A stretch of 64,000 nt of DNA from SABI01 sp963678555 (GCA_963678555.2 OY782871.2:434001-498000); one strand, 5' to 3'; positions 1-9,523 are shown, numbered from the stretch's first letter. Numbers and translations: made by a program. Notes: generated by a model from the letters alone, not told the origin.

Positions 1-654
1 CTCTATTTCTACAGTATCGACCACCTGATCCTCGCAGACTCTGCAATGCTCAACAAACTGAGTCCCTTTTTCGTTCTCCTCTTTGCCGCGATATTTCTGA
101 AGAATCCGATCAGACCCTTCCACCTCCTCTCTCTTGTATTCGCCATGGCAGGTGCAGTGCTGATCATCAAACCGGGCTTCAACTTTACCTCACTTGCCCC
201 TGCAATCGCAGGGCTCACTGCCGCCTTCATGGCCGGCATAACCTACACGATCATCAGTTACCTTGGTGGCAAAGAGAACAGCTATACCATCGTCTTCTTT
301 TTTTCGCTCGTTTCTACGATCATCTGCCTGCCGTTTCTCTTCTTTGATCCGGTCATACCGACTTTCACACAGCTGATCTTTCTCATTCTCGCAGGCTCAA
401 TGGCCGCGGGTGGACAGATACTGCTCACCGCATCCTACAGGTTCGCACCTGCAGGCGAGGTGTCCATCTATCAGTATTCACAGATCGTCATTTCAAGCAT
501 TCTGGGGATCTTCGTGTTCTCGGAGTTGCCTGACTATCTGAGCCTCATCGGCTATATTCTGATCTTCACCGGAGGATATCTGATGTATCTCAGGGGCAAG
601 AGATTTTCTGCCGGTGTATCTTCCGAGGAATCCTCACCCCCGGGCAGCTCCTGA
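1..654 (+). CDS. EamA/DMT-family transporter, 5'-truncated by the window edge
   Basis: Codes for the C-terminal part of a drug/metabolite transporter superfamily (EamA) membrane protein. The frame is open from base 1 without a start codon, so the gene begins before the window; the ATG at 46 is internal. About seven hydrophobic segments are visible, including one ending in AGAVLIIKPGF, which is the usual end of the first EamA repeat, and a second repeat ending in a GGYLMYLRGK-like helix. The substrate cannot be told from sequence. The gene ends 9 bases before the convergent lipoprotein gene. Confidence 0.85.
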   Translation, partial: LYFYSIDHLILADSAMLNKLSPFFVLLFAAIFLKNPIRPFHLLSLVFAMAGAVLIIKPGFNFTSLAPAIAGLTAAFMAGITYTIISYLGGKENSYTIVFFFSLVSTIICLPFLFFDPVIPTFTQLIFLILAGSMAAGGQILLTASYRFAPAGEVSIYQYSQIVISSILGIFVFSELPDYLSLIGYILIFTGGYLMYLRGKRFSAGVSSEESSPPGSS

Positions 655-663
655 ACAGGCTTC

Positions 664-1230
664 TCACGGCAGCACTGTCACCCACACGAACACATCATGA
701 GGTGCTGCGGTGGTCCCGCCGAAATAGGGGTAGGAAAGATACTTGGTCCTGTCTGAGAAGGACCGGTTTTTCGGGAACACGACTGTAGATGAGCCGAAGG
801 TAAAGCGATACGACTCATCATCACTCCCAATGTACCCGACCCCGCTCTCACCAGGTTCCATCACCCCTAGAAGTTCACTCTTCCGCTCACCATCAATATA
901 GGCATATGCAAGAATCTCGAGACGCCCGTCATACCATCTCCAGCCGAAGCGTGCAGACCATTCATGGATGGCTGAAGGAGAACCCTCGGCAAAACCGAAC
1001 AGTTTGTTGATATCACTCTGGTCGGAACCGACATCATAGACAGCTGTCTCATCAAAACGAAAGCTGAAAGAGAGCGTGTCGCCCCTGATATAGGTAAGGA
1101 AATCATGATTCGAGTAGTGCCCTCCGGCAGGTATCCTGTACCGTACCTCCTGTTCGAATCCATCATAAAGAGTGCAGGAGAGGAAAAGAAAGATCATGAA
1201 CAGGACAACAGCGGATTTCAGGACTCTCAT
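664..1230 (-). CDS. predicted lipoprotein of unknown function
   Basis: A 188-residue protein with a short basic N-terminus (MRVLKS), a hydrophobic stretch and the lipobox LFLSC, so it should be lipidated on Cys about 19 and anchored outside the cytoplasmic membrane. An in-frame ATG five codons upstream (1245) is possible, but MRVLKS makes a normal signal peptide. The rest is rich in Tyr, Ser and Gly with beta-strand-like patterns; no family is recognised. It converges on the EamA gene and diverges from the hydroxyacid dehydrogenase. Confidence 0.75.
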   Translation of the reverse strand: MRVLKSAVVLFMIFLFLSCTLYDGFEQEVRYRIPAGGHYSNHDFLTYIRGDTLSFSFRFDETAVYDVGSDQSDINKLFGFAEGSPSAIHEWSARFGWRWYDGRLEILAYAYIDGERKSELLGVMEPGESGVGYIGSDDESYRFTFGSSTVVFPKNRSFSDRTKYLSYPYFGGTTAAPHDVFVWVTVLP

Positions 1231-1290
1231 GGTACCACTATACATGCTGATTGACCGTCACAGAAGGGGGCATACACCGTTTTTCTTTGT

Positions 1291-1319
1291 TTGCATTTCA
1301 GCTGGATGTCTGGTATCGT
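1291..1319 (+). promoter_or_regulatory. sigma70-type promoter for the hydroxyacid dehydrogenase
   Basis: TTGCAT, a 17-base spacer and TATCGT. The expected start of transcription near 1326 leaves a leader of only about 15 bases, which contains the ribosome site AAGGAG at 1330-1335. Confidence 0.5.
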
Positions 1320-1341
1320 ATAGCTCGATAAGGAGTATATG

Positions 1342-2301
1342 ATGAGAGCACTTCTGCTTAAAGGACTGAACTTCTATCCCACAGAAGAGGAACTGAACAG
1401 ACTCAAAGCTGACTTTCCTTCTGTCGATTTCACGGAGAGGGAAAGAAAAACCTATGATGCGTCTGATATTGCATCCTTCGATATCATCATGGGATTTCCG
1501 CGTCCGGCGGACCTGAAAGGTGCAACTGCTCTGAGATGGCTGCAGTCACCGACCGCCGGAGTCGATCCCTTTATCGACCTCAGTCTCTATGCACACCCCG
1601 GCGTGATCCTGACCAAGGGATCGGGCACCTACGGAAGACAGATCGGGGACCATGTCATCGGATTCATCATTGCACACAACCACGGCTTCCTGCACCACTA
1701 CGAAAACATGAAGGAGAAGAGATGGGAGATGATGTTCCCGGAAAAGGATCTGCGCCACTCAAAGCTCGCAATCATCGGGTTCGGAGATCTTGGGAAGCAG
1801 ATCGCACGCAAGGGAAAGGCTCTTGACATGGAGGTGCTTGTCGTACGAAAGAGCTCTGTGGAGAACCAGCATCGTGACGTTGACAGATGGTTCACTGCAG
1901 AGAGGATCAGAGAGGTTGTCGCAGAATCTGACTACACAGTTCTGGCGGCAGCAGGAACACGTCAGACCTTCCATCTGATCGATGCGGAAATGATTTCTCA
2001 TATGAAACGCGGAAGCGTACTGATCAATGTTGCACGGGGATCCCTTGTCGATGAGAAAGCTCTTGTGGAGGCACTGGAGAGTCACCATCTGGCAGGTGCG
2101 TACCTTGATGTCACCGAACAGGAACCTCTTGCTCCTGAGAGCCCTCTGTGGTCTGCCGAACATGTCCTCATCACTGCTCACAGCTCAGGATTATCCCATA
2201 ATTCGAGTTCTCTGGTCTTTGACCTGTTCACACGGAACCTCTATGCATTCCTGAACGGACAGAACATGGAGAACGTCGTGGATTTCTCCCGGGGGTATTG
2301 A
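1342..2301 (+). CDS. D-isomer-specific 2-hydroxyacid dehydrogenase
   Basis: NAD(P)-dependent oxidoreductase of the D-2-hydroxyacid dehydrogenase family, interconverting 2-oxoacids and D-2-hydroxyacids. The Rossmann motif GFGDLGKQ lies near residue 145, the catalytic Arg in NVARGSLVDE near 232, the Glu in DVTEQEPL near 260 and the catalytic His in LITAHSSG near 280. About 319 residues is the usual length. Two ATGs are adjacent (1339 and 1342); the second has the better 6-base spacing to AAGGAG. Which 2-oxoacid it uses cannot be read from sequence. It stands alone, with its own promoter. Confidence 0.9.
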   Translation: MRALLLKGLNFYPTEEELNRLKADFPSVDFTERERKTYDASDIASFDIIMGFPRPADLKGATALRWLQSPTAGVDPFIDLSLYAHPGVILTKGSGTYGRQIGDHVIGFIIAHNHGFLHHYENMKEKRWEMMFPEKDLRHSKLAIIGFGDLGKQIARKGKALDMEVLVVRKSSVENQHRDVDRWFTAERIREVVAESDYTVLAAAGTRQTFHLIDAEMISHMKRGSVLINVARGSLVDEKALVEALESHHLAGAYLDVTEQEPLAPESPLWSAEHVLITAHSSGLSHNSSSLVFDLFTRNLYAFLNGQNMENVVDFSRGY

Positions 2302-2414
2302 GATACACCGGGGATACCGACCTCCACCTTTACGCAATCTTTACCCAGCTGTCATTGCCTTAAGATCTTTCCGTGAGTACATTAAGCCTATCAAGAGATA
2401 ATGAGGAGGAATTC

Positions 2415-2909
2415 ATGGAAACGAAAGATACAGACAAGATTGTGGAAGAAGCTGCAGAAAAAGTGAAGAAGACGTCCCGGAAGACATCAGAGCGTGGCGG
2501 TGAAAAACACCCTGAGGAAACAGGCATCAATGAAGTCCAGGCAGAGCAGGCCAAGTGGGATGATCAGACTATCAACCTTCCCTACTATGACAACCATGCG
2601 ATAACGGCCCTGATCCTGGCGGTCCTGTCGGTGGTCACTCCGTTCCTTGCCTTCGGTATCGGAGGGGTTGTCGGACTGACTCTCGGCATCATAGCACTGT
2701 ACCAGGTGAAACAGTCGCAGAAGCTGTTTGAGAACTCAATGACACAGACTTCCAAGATCCTCGCGATCATAGGGATCATTCTGTCAGTCATAGCTATCGG
2801 CATTGCAGTGACCTTCATGGTTTCAGCGGCCTGGCACATGTATGAGTTCTTTGAACCTTCACGTGTAACCTGGGGTCCCCGCTTCACCTACTATCACCGG
2901 ACGTTCTAG
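2415..2909 (+). CDS. small membrane protein, DUF4190-like
   Basis: A 164-residue protein with a charged, Lys/Glu-rich cytoplasmic N-terminus of about 55 residues, then two hydrophobic helices separated by a basic linker (YQVKQSQK). The first helix carries a Gly-rich GIGGVVGLTLGIIAL stretch, the pattern of DUF4190 proteins; the second is IIGIILSVIAIGIAV. It ends in an aromatic, basic tail. The start ATG at 2415 is chosen because AGGAGG lies just upstream; the frame stays open 14 codons further up without a good ribosome site. Function unknown. Confidence 0.75.
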   Translation: METKDTDKIVEEAAEKVKKTSRKTSERGGEKHPEETGINEVQAEQAKWDDQTINLPYYDNHAITALILAVLSVVTPFLAFGIGGVVGLTLGIIALYQVKQSQKLFENSMTQTSKILAIIGIILSVIAIGIAVTFMVSAAWHMYEFFEPSRVTWGPRFTYYHRTF

Positions 2910-2932
2910 AAATAGGTATCTGGATACAAGTC

Positions 2933-2976
2933 GGAGGGCTATCCGAACTGATTCACTCAGGTCAGATGCGCCCTCC
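2933..2976. terminator. hairpin between convergent genes
   Basis: GGAGGGC at 2933-2939 pairs with GCCCTCC at 2970-2976, with further nested pairing inside (CTGA/TCAG, ATC/GAT). A T-rich stretch follows on the plus strand. It probably serves both the DUF4190-like gene and ygeW. Confidence 0.55.
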
Positions 2977-3003
2977 TTCTGTTTGATATATACCTGACAG
3001 AGA

Positions 3004-4203
3004 CTATTTAATTCTGTCTTTAGCTGCTTCAAGCAGTTCGGCAAGCTTGGCTGAGGGATCCTTGAACTTCGAGAGGAAGATCATGGCTGCGATAATGTAC
3101 GGCTTGTAGGAGGCTTCCTTGTAGAGAGGCACACGATAGCGCTCAAAGACCGAAGCTTCCACCTCGCCTTCCTTACAGCTCACGCCTGTGATATCTGCCG
3201 GGAGGCAGTGCATGTACAGAGCCTTTCCTTCCTTTGTCGTCTTCATCAGCTCTTCGGTGCATTCCCATTTCTTGTATTCGGCGTTATTCAGTAGACACCG
3301 CTTTTCAAGATCCTTGAGTTCATCGAACTTACCTTCAGAGACGAGCTGAGTCCTCTCTTCCATCACAGCAAAGGGAGCCCATGACTTCGGATAGACAATG
3401 TCTGCATCCTTGAAAGCTTCTTCCATGCTGTTAACCTTCTTATAGGAACCGCCTGAGGCTTCGGCATTAGCCTGTGCGACCTCTTCCACCTCTTCCATCA
3501 CATTGTAGCCTTCGGGGTGAGCGAGCACGACATCCATACCGAAACGGGTGAACAGGCCGATGATTCCCTGAGGAACGGAAAGGGGCTTGCCATAGGAAGG
3601 AGAATAGGCCCAGGTCATGGCTACTTTCTTTCCCTTGAGGTTTTCGACTCCACCGAAATGGTTGATGACATGGAGCATGTCAGCCATCGACTGGGTCGGG
3701 TGGTCAATGTCACACTGAAGGTTCACGAGGGTCGGGCGCTGTTCAAGAACGCCGTCTTCGAATCCTTCCTGAACGGCAGCTGCAACCTCTTTCATGTAGG
3801 TGTGCCCCTTGCCGATATACATGTCATCTCTGATACCGATAATGTCTGCCATGAAGGAGACCATGTTGGCAGTCTCGCGGACAGTTTCCCCATGAGCGAT
3901 CTGAGAGGTCTTTTCATCAAGGTCCTGCACTTCGAGACCGAGCATGTTACATGCACTGGCGAAGCTGAAACGGGTACGTGTGGAGTTGTCCCGGAACACG
4001 GAGATGCCGAGTCCGCTGTCGAACACCTTCGATGAGATATTGTTCTCTCTCATCGCTCTGAGAATTTCTGCTACCTGAAAGGTCGCAGCGATCTCATCAT
4101 CACTCTCTTTCCATGTGTGGAAAAAATCATTCAGGTACATATTATCGGTCTCAAGGTTCTTGAGAGCCTCTATCATACCCTTGATCTCAGATACATCTTT
4201 CAT
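3004..4203 (-). CDS. ygeW: YgeW-type knotted carbamoyltransferase
   Basis: Member of the aspartate/ornithine carbamoyltransferase superfamily, YgeW subfamily; 399 residues, as in E. coli. The carbamoyl-phosphate loop STRTR is at 74-78, in the context FRDNSTRTRFSFA, and the second substrate motif HCLPAD at 332-337. Such enzymes move a carbamoyl group between carbamoyl phosphate and an amine. Its substrate was long unknown; YgeW genes occur in clusters linked to anaerobic uric acid breakdown, where the likely direction is release of carbamoyl phosphate for ATP making (inference). The gene has its own promoter at 4237-4265 and is the most distal gene of the purine cluster. Confidence 0.95.
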   Translation of the reverse strand: MKDVSEIKGMIEALKNLETDNMYLNDFFHTWKESDDEIAATFQVAEILRAMRENNISSKVFDSGLGISVFRDNSTRTRFSFASACNMLGLEVQDLDEKTSQIAHGETVRETANMVSFMADIIGIRDDMYIGKGHTYMKEVAAAVQEGFEDGVLEQRPTLVNLQCDIDHPTQSMADMLHVINHFGGVENLKGKKVAMTWAYSPSYGKPLSVPQGIIGLFTRFGMDVVLAHPEGYNVMEEVEEVAQANAEASGGSYKKVNSMEEAFKDADIVYPKSWAPFAVMEERTQLVSEGKFDELKDLEKRCLLNNAEYKKWECTEELMKTTKEGKALYMHCLPADITGVSCKEGEVEASVFERYRVPLYKEASYKPYIIAAMIFLSKFKDPSAKLAELLEAAKDRIK

Positions 4204-4236
4204 AGTTCCTCCGGGGTTTATTGTAAGTTCACCGGC

Positions 4237-4265
4237 AGTATATCATGGAGAGATCGAGAAGTCTA
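4237..4265 (-). promoter_or_regulatory. sigma70-type promoter of ygeW
   Basis: On the minus strand: TAGACT (4265-4260), 17 bases, TATACT (4242-4237). It lies 34 bases ahead of the ygeW ATG, with GGAGG as ribosome site just before the start. Seven bases upstream of the -35 box lie two TGCAACA copies. Confidence 0.6.
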
Positions 4266-4272
4266 TCTTTTT

Positions 4273-4289
4273 TGTTGCATTTTGTTGCA
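4273..4289 (-). promoter_or_regulatory. direct repeat TGCAACA-N3-TGCAACA upstream of ygeW
   Basis: Two exact TGCAACA heptamers (minus strand 4289-4283 and 4279-4273) with start-to-start spacing of 10 bases, one helix turn. They sit directly upstream of the -35 box, where an activator would bind. The same repeat with the same spacing occurs at 19373-19389 in the ygfK/PLP-enzyme divergent region. Confidence 0.6.
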
Positions 4290-4350
4290 CAATACCGGGA
4301 AGAACCTCTCCCGGATATCCTGCGTTTTTCTGTACTCCAATCCAGAGATT

Positions 4351-4377
4351 GAGGGCCTGAATACCATCCAGGCCCTC
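4351..4377. terminator. hairpin after xdhD
   Basis: GAGGGCCTG (4351-4359) and CAGGCCCTC (4369-4377) form a 9-pair GC-rich stem right after the xdhD stop. The T-run (cgtttt) is on the plus-strand side, so in the direction of xdhD it is a hairpin without a clear U-tract. Confidence 0.5.
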
Positions 4378-4384
4378 CGTTTTC

Positions 4385-7264
4385 CTACGAGATCTTTCCC
4401 AGTTCCCTGAGTATCTTCTCAGGAGTGAACGGCCAGGTCCTGATCCAGACCCCCACCGCATCATGAATCGCATTGGCAATCGCGGGAGCGGCACCGTTCG
4501 TTGCAATCTCACTGATTGATTTTGCCCCGTAAGGACCGAACTCATCATCTTCGTCGATGAGAACCATTTTAAAGTCGTCAGGCTGTTCATTCACCATAGG
4601 CACACCGTAACGGGTGAAGTCAGGGGTGAGGCACACGCCGTTCTCATCGAGGATCATCTCTTCATAGAGGCTGTGACCGATAGATTTCTGCGCTGCACCG
4701 TACATCTGGCAGAGTGCAAGTTCCGGATTGATCGGAGTACCTGCATCCTGCAGCCCATAGAACTTCTGCACCTTGATCTCTCCGGTTCTGATATTCACCG
4801 CCACCTGAGCGAAGTGAGCGCCGTACGGGATTGCGGCATCGTTCGTGACGAAAGAACCGTATCCGACAAGCTGTCCGCGCCCCACACCAGTGGTTGCATC
4901 ATGGGAGAGGGTCAGATAGGTCAGTTCCTTTCCTGTCTTTCTGCTCACGACCTTACCCGGATCCTGAAGCTCAAGATCAGTCTCCTCCTCTTCCATCTGG
5001 AGTGCTGCTTCAGCAAGAATCTTTCTCTTGAGGTCCTGAGCCGCTTTGAGAGAGGCGTTGGCGGAGAAGTAGGTTCCGCTGGAGGCATAGGCCCCGGTGT
5101 CGAACATCGTGTTATCGGTATCCCCGGACAGAATGGATACCTTATCCATCGGCAGTCTGAGAATCTCACACACGACCTTCACGCTGATCGTATCAAGGCC
5201 GGTACCGAGGTCACTTCCGCCGCTGTGGATCATCGCGGTTCCATCAGTGTTCAGAACCACGTCACAGGTCGAGTGGTCGAGCCCGGGAAGCCCCGATCCC
5301 TGCTGGATCATGGCAAAACCCTTTCCGATATGCCACTCAGGATCCTCACTCCGTTCCATCACTCCCCAGTTGATCATCTCAGCACCCTGATCGAGTGCCT
5401 TTCTCAAACCGCAGGAGCCGACAGGCACGACAGTACCTTCCCGTCCTTCTCCAAGACTCTTGAGAATTTCGAGCATGTACCCCTTCTCCACATGGTTCAT
5501 CTTGACGATTTCAAGAGGGTCCATGGTGAGTTCTGCGGCAAGTTCACCGATCGCTGTCATCAAGGCATAGGTCCCCTTCGGTGCTCCGTATCCCTGATAT
5601 GCACCGGTGGGAGGAATGTTGGTATAGTAGGTGGTCACATCGAACTTCATGTTCGGAACCTTGAGCAGAGGAAGAGTCTTCGAACAGGCGTTCATCGGTA
5701 CCGTCAGACAGTGGTTTCCATAGGGTCCGGTATTGGCTCGGACGTCCATATAGACTGCGGTGATCGTTCCATCCTTCTTTGCACCCAGCTTCACCTTCAT
5801 CTTCATCACATGACGGGTGGAGTTCGCAATGAACTCCTCTTCACGGGTATTACGGTAGTAGATCGGTTCCTTCGTGAGCCACGTCGCATAGGCCACGACA
5901 TCCTCGACAAGGATATCCTGTTTGCTTCCGTAGCCGCCGCCCACCTTTTCTTTGACCACATGAATCTTGTTCTCAGGAATCTGACAGACACGAGCCACGA
6001 TGCGGCGCAGGTGGAAGGGAACCTGAGTGGATGCATGAATAACCAGACGGTCGTTATCTATCTTGGTGAACGCAAGATGAGGTTCCAGCGGTGTACACTG
6101 CACCTGTGAACTTTCATAGGTACGTTCGATAACCACATCTGCCTCACCGAAACCTGCATCAATATCTCCGATCGCACCATGAGCGGCTGCCGCCACATTG
6201 TGCCGGTTATCGGCGTGGAGTGGGAACGGATAGATAACCTTCCCTTCACGCTCATCGACTCCGCGGTTGTACTCTTCGAGGTTGTCGGGCTCTCCGCTGA
6301 GATACTCGGCCTTTCCGTTCTGTACGACAGGAGCATCGGCAGCCATTGCCTCATCAACGGTAAAGACGGGTTTCAGGACTTCGTACTCTACTTTGATAAG
6401 ATCTCTGGCCGCCTTCGCCTGTTCTTCCGTACGTGCCACAATCGCTGCGACCCGGTCGCCGACATGGCGCACCTTTCTGTTGAACAGACGCCGGTCATAG
6501 GGGGACGGCTCGGGATTCCCCTGCCCTGCAGCCATGTAATAGACATCGGGACAGTTGAATGCCGTTATGATGGCGATGACCCCGGGGGCCTTCTCAGCCT
6601 CGGTTATGTCGATGGAGTTGATGTAGGCATGGGCATGGGGTGAGCGGAGCATGATCAGGATATGTGCACCCGGCTCGACACGGTCTTCCACGAAACTCTT
6701 CCAGCCTGCCACGAGCTGACGCCCGTCGATCTTCGATTTCACCTTCCCCACATACGTGAGATTCTCCCTGAACTCCGGAGCGATTGGCGTCTCATAGAAG
6801 CCCTTTTCCATCTTCTCCTTTGCGAGCTGAACTGCAAGGAAATAATGTTCGTAGCCGGCATCACGAATAAAGATCGAGGAGAGAACTTCCTTGATATCCT
6901 CTCTCGAGGGGTTATCATTATGCTCGAGGAGCCAGGTGAGCAGGAGTGCCGCTGCAGGTGCATTGTAGGCCGACTGCACGACTCCCGCATCGATCATCGC
7001 CTGCTGAACGGCGTTGAGTTCCCCCTTCACGCTGAGTGAATGTGCGGTCCTTATATCAGATCCTTCAGCGAGGGCTGCCAGCATCAGATTCGCATAGACC
7101 GGGACATCGTTCACGATGACAGTATCGCTGCCGGCGAACCCTTCGCCGTCATCACTGTCGCGGACACTGATGCACCCGAACTCGCGCAGCATCTGCAGCA
7201 GTGTCTCTTTACCCCGGACACTATAGGTATGTGGTCGTCCATCGATCGTGCAATGAATGATCAT
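4385..7264 (-). CDS. xdhD: XdhD-type molybdopterin-dependent hydroxylase
   Basis: Large molybdenum hydroxylase of the xanthine dehydrogenase family, 959 residues, closely resembling E. coli XdhD (for example VRDSDDGEGFAGSD near the N-terminus and GGGYGSKQDIL in the cofactor domain). Layout: residues 1-150 a 2Fe-2S-type domain without the cluster cysteines; about 165-280 the alpha/beta hammerhead domain; 310 onward the molybdopterin-binding domain, with the catalytic Glu in the C-terminal PYGAKSISE stretch. Probable reaction: hydroxylation of a purine or related heterocycle. Its stop and the ygfM start are arranged for coupling (4-base ATGA overlap). The iron-sulphur site residues are replaced by D/G/S/N, so electrons must pass to another subunit. 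Confidence 0.93.
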   Translation of the reverse strand: MIIHCTIDGRPHTYSVRGKETLLQMLREFGCISVRDSDDGEGFAGSDTVIVNDVPVYANLMLAALAEGSDIRTAHSLSVKGELNAVQQAMIDAGVVQSAYNAPAAALLLTWLLEHNDNPSREDIKEVLSSIFIRDAGYEHYFLAVQLAKEKMEKGFYETPIAPEFRENLTYVGKVKSKIDGRQLVAGWKSFVEDRVEPGAHILIMLRSPHAHAYINSIDITEAEKAPGVIAIITAFNCPDVYYMAAGQGNPEPSPYDRRLFNRKVRHVGDRVAAIVARTEEQAKAARDLIKVEYEVLKPVFTVDEAMAADAPVVQNGKAEYLSGEPDNLEEYNRGVDEREGKVIYPFPLHADNRHNVAAAAHGAIGDIDAGFGEADVVIERTYESSQVQCTPLEPHLAFTKIDNDRLVIHASTQVPFHLRRIVARVCQIPENKIHVVKEKVGGGYGSKQDILVEDVVAYATWLTKEPIYYRNTREEEFIANSTRHVMKMKVKLGAKKDGTITAVYMDVRANTGPYGNHCLTVPMNACSKTLPLLKVPNMKFDVTTYYTNIPPTGAYQGYGAPKGTYALMTAIGELAAELTMDPLEIVKMNHVEKGYMLEILKSLGEGREGTVVPVGSCGLRKALDQGAEMINWGVMERSEDPEWHIGKGFAMIQQGSGLPGLDHSTCDVVLNTDGTAMIHSGGSDLGTGLDTISVKVVCEILRLPMDKVSILSGDTDNTMFDTGAYASSGTYFSANASLKAAQDLKRKILAEAALQMEEEETDLELQDPGKVVSRKTGKELTYLTLSHDATTGVGRGQLVGYGSFVTNDAAIPYGAHFAQVAVNIRTGEIKVQKFYGLQDAGTPINPELALCQMYGAAQKSIGHSLYEEMILDENGVCLTPDFTRYGVPMVNEQPDDFKMVLIDEDDEFGPYGAKSISEIATNGAAPAIANAIHDAVGVWIRTWPFTPEKILRELGKIS

Positions 7265-8106
7265 GCCTTTCCTCCCTTTTCTGCAAGGGCAAGTCCCTTG
7301 CGGTACAGATCAGCGACCGTCGAACTGAGAAGATACTTCTTGTAGGAAGCACTGCCGGTCACATCGCTGGTGAAGGCAACTTCACTGCCTACCATCATCG
7401 CAGCATCCTCCGGCTCCAGGAACTGGCCGTCCATGATACCCTGTTCAACCCCTTTAAGGCGGATGATACCGGTACCTTTCACGGCTGCGGCAATGCGCAC
7501 CTCTTTGAGAGCACCCTCTTCGACCTGTGCACCGAAGGCGATGGTGATCGCCGCATTGCTGTGTGCTGTTCGTGCAAATCGCTGGTTCAGGACTATTCTG
7601 TCCTGTCTATTGAGTTCCACCGCGAGAATCAGTGAGTCAGCAAAATGGTCCATGAACTCATGATACTCTCTTAGCGGTATATTCTCTTCATTGTACGTGC
7701 CGTCAACCGAGACATCGGCAATAATCAGTCTCGCTTTGGCAGCGATCAGAGTCGGAAGCAGATAGGAATCATCACGAAGATTCGCCACATTACCTCCAAT
7801 CGTCGCCATATTCGCCCTCGCGAACGAGGCACAGAAACCGGCAGCCTCCTTCAGGTAGGAGGGGACCACATCACTGCGCCGGATCGAGGTGAATGTGCTC
7901 ATCGCACCGATGTTTACGACTCCGTCCTGTTTCTTGATGGTATCAAGACCAAGATTCCGGAGCGAGACAAGATTGGCGTAGTCCGTCCTTGACCCCAGTC
8001 TCATGATCTCGGTTCCACCAGCTAAGACACCGCTGCTGTCCTTCCCTCTCTGAAGAGTCGTCAGCACCTGTCTGATACTTTCTCCTCTCACAAAATCACT
8101 TGTCAT
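7261..8106 (-). CDS. ygfM: YgfM-like FAD-binding subunit of a molybdenum hydroxylase
   Basis: FAD-binding (CO dehydrogenase flavoprotein-like) subunit of 281 residues. The FAD-contact motifs AGGTEI near residue 29 and MATIGGNVANL near 102 are present, and the C-terminal CODH-type domain is recognisable. It overlaps xdhD by 4 bases (ATGA) and the upstream amidohydrolase by 4, so the three are translated together. YgfM and XdhD are also neighbours in E. coli; it probably carries electrons from XdhD. It is shorter and more divergent than the second FAD subunit of this cluster at 9524-10393. Confidence 0.9.
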   Translation of the reverse strand: MTSDFVRGESIRQVLTTLQRGKDSSGVLAGGTEIMRLGSRTDYANLVSLRNLGLDTIKKQDGVVNIGAMSTFTSIRRSDVVPSYLKEAAGFCASFARANMATIGGNVANLRDDSYLLPTLIAAKARLIIADVSVDGTYNEENIPLREYHEFMDHFADSLILAVELNRQDRIVLNQRFARTAHSNAAITIAFGAQVEEGALKEVRIAAAVKGTGIIRLKGVEQGIMDGQFLEPEDAAMMVGSEVAFTSDVTGSASYKKYLLSSTVADLYRKGLALAEKGGKA

Positions 8107-9485
8107 ACTTGCTCCTTCCTGTGTGCTTTTCCAAGCAGGCTTTCACTGATCCTGTTCATATTCTCGACTATCTTCTCTTCCGAAGCGCCCACGAGCTGAC
8201 CGTTCTCGACAACGACTCTTCCGTTCACTATCGTGTAATCCACCTGATGGGAGTATCCGCTGAACAGAAGGGCTGCGACGGGATCACTGAGACTCCCCGC
8301 ATACCCGAGCGTGTGAACATCAAAGGCCGCGATATCGGCCACCCAGCCCTCCTCAAGCTTTCCCACCCTGTCATACCCCAGCAGCTTCGCTCCATTGAGC
8401 GTTCCCATGGTCAGGGCCTGACGGGCATTCAGTGCATCTGCTCCCTTCATCACCCTCTGCAGCAGAAGGGCATTCCGCACCTCTCCGAGCATGTCTGAGG
8501 AATCGTTCGATGCGGAACCGTCAACTGCCAGTGCGACGTTGACCCCGAGTCCCAGCATCTCCTTGACACGGCAGATACCTGAACCAAGTCTCATGTTGCT
8601 GCTCGGACAGTGAGCGATATGGGTCCCGGTGTCACGCAGAAGGTTCAGCTCGTCATCATTGAAATGAATCCCATGGGCATAGAACACATCATCGCCGATA
8701 AACTCACACTCCTCCATGAGTGCAAGGGGGCGTTTACCGTACATCTGGATACAGAAATCATTTTCATCAACCGTCTCTGCAAGGTGTGTATGCAGGCGCA
8801 CCCCATGAGCACGTGCCAGGTGTGCAGTCTCCTTCATCAGGTCCTTCGTGACACTGAACGGTGAACAGGGGGCAAGCACGATCTTCTGCATCGAGTCTTC
8901 TGACGGATCATGGAACTCGCTTATAACCCGCTCACTATCCCTGAGGATCTCTTCATCACTCTGAACAACCGAATCAGGAGGAAGCCCTCCGTCCTTCTTG
9001 CTGAGAGACATACTTCCCCGGGTGGGGGAAAAACGGATACCCACTTCACCGGCAGCCCGGAACTGCATCGCCATGATATCCCCGCCGAAGTTCCTCGGGT
9101 AGAGGTAGTGGTGATCGGTGCTGAGGGTGCATCCCGTCTTGAGCAGTTCACTCATCGCGGAGAGTGAAGAGTAATAGAGAGCCTCTTCGTCAAGGTATTT
9201 CCACACATCATACAGATGCACGAGCCAGTCGAACAGTTCCACATTCTGAACAGCCGGGATATTCCTGGTCAGCGTCTGGTAGAAGTGGTGGTGTGTGTTG
9301 ACGAGCCCGGGTATAACGACATGGCGCGAGCAGTCAATGACACGGGCATCGGCCGGTATCGGCTGCGTTCCGGTCGGAACAATCCTGCTCACACGGTTTC
9401 CCGTGATGAACAGGTCAGTGTTGAACTGCGCTTCTGACGCAGGGTCGGTTACAAGACAGAATATGTTCTGCAGTACAATCATCAA
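8103..9485 (-). CDS. amidohydrolase, probably 8-oxoguanine/guanine-type deaminase
   Basis: Metal-dependent hydrolase of the cytosine/guanine deaminase group (COG0402), about 460 residues. The metal site NTHHHF lies at 63-68; further ligands are in HTHLAET near 240, HGIHF near 275 and DGSASND near 325. The sequence best fits the 8-oxoguanine deaminase branch, which converts 8-oxoguanine to uric acid, or guanine-like purines to xanthine. Placed between two molybdenum hydroxylase gene sets, it would feed oxypurines into them. Two ATGs are adjacent (9485, 9482). It is distinct from ssnA in the same cluster. The exact substrate is inferred. Confidence 0.82.
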   Translation of the reverse strand: MMIVLQNIFCLVTDPASEAQFNTDLFITGNRVSRIVPTGTQPIPADARVIDCSRHVVIPGLVNTHHHFYQTLTRNIPAVQNVELFDWLVHLYDVWKYLDEEALYYSSLSAMSELLKTGCTLSTDHHYLYPRNFGGDIMAMQFRAAGEVGIRFSPTRGSMSLSKKDGGLPPDSVVQSDEEILRDSERVISEFHDPSEDSMQKIVLAPCSPFSVTKDLMKETAHLARAHGVRLHTHLAETVDENDFCIQMYGKRPLALMEECEFIGDDVFYAHGIHFNDDELNLLRDTGTHIAHCPSSNMRLGSGICRVKEMLGLGVNVALAVDGSASNDSSDMLGEVRNALLLQRVMKGADALNARQALTMGTLNGAKLLGYDRVGKLEEGWVADIAAFDVHTLGYAGSLSDPVAALLFSGYSHQVDYTIVNGRVVVENGQLVGASEEKIVENMNRISESLLGKAHRKEQV

Positions 9486-9523
9486 AAATCCTCCAAATTC
9501 ATCAAACTCTGCTCACCTGCTAG

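Noticed and set aside
4673..6109. 478-codon plus-strand frame opposite xdhD
   Set aside because: Antisense shadow; His/Ser/Arg-rich composition without domain, against a strong XdhD match on the other strand.
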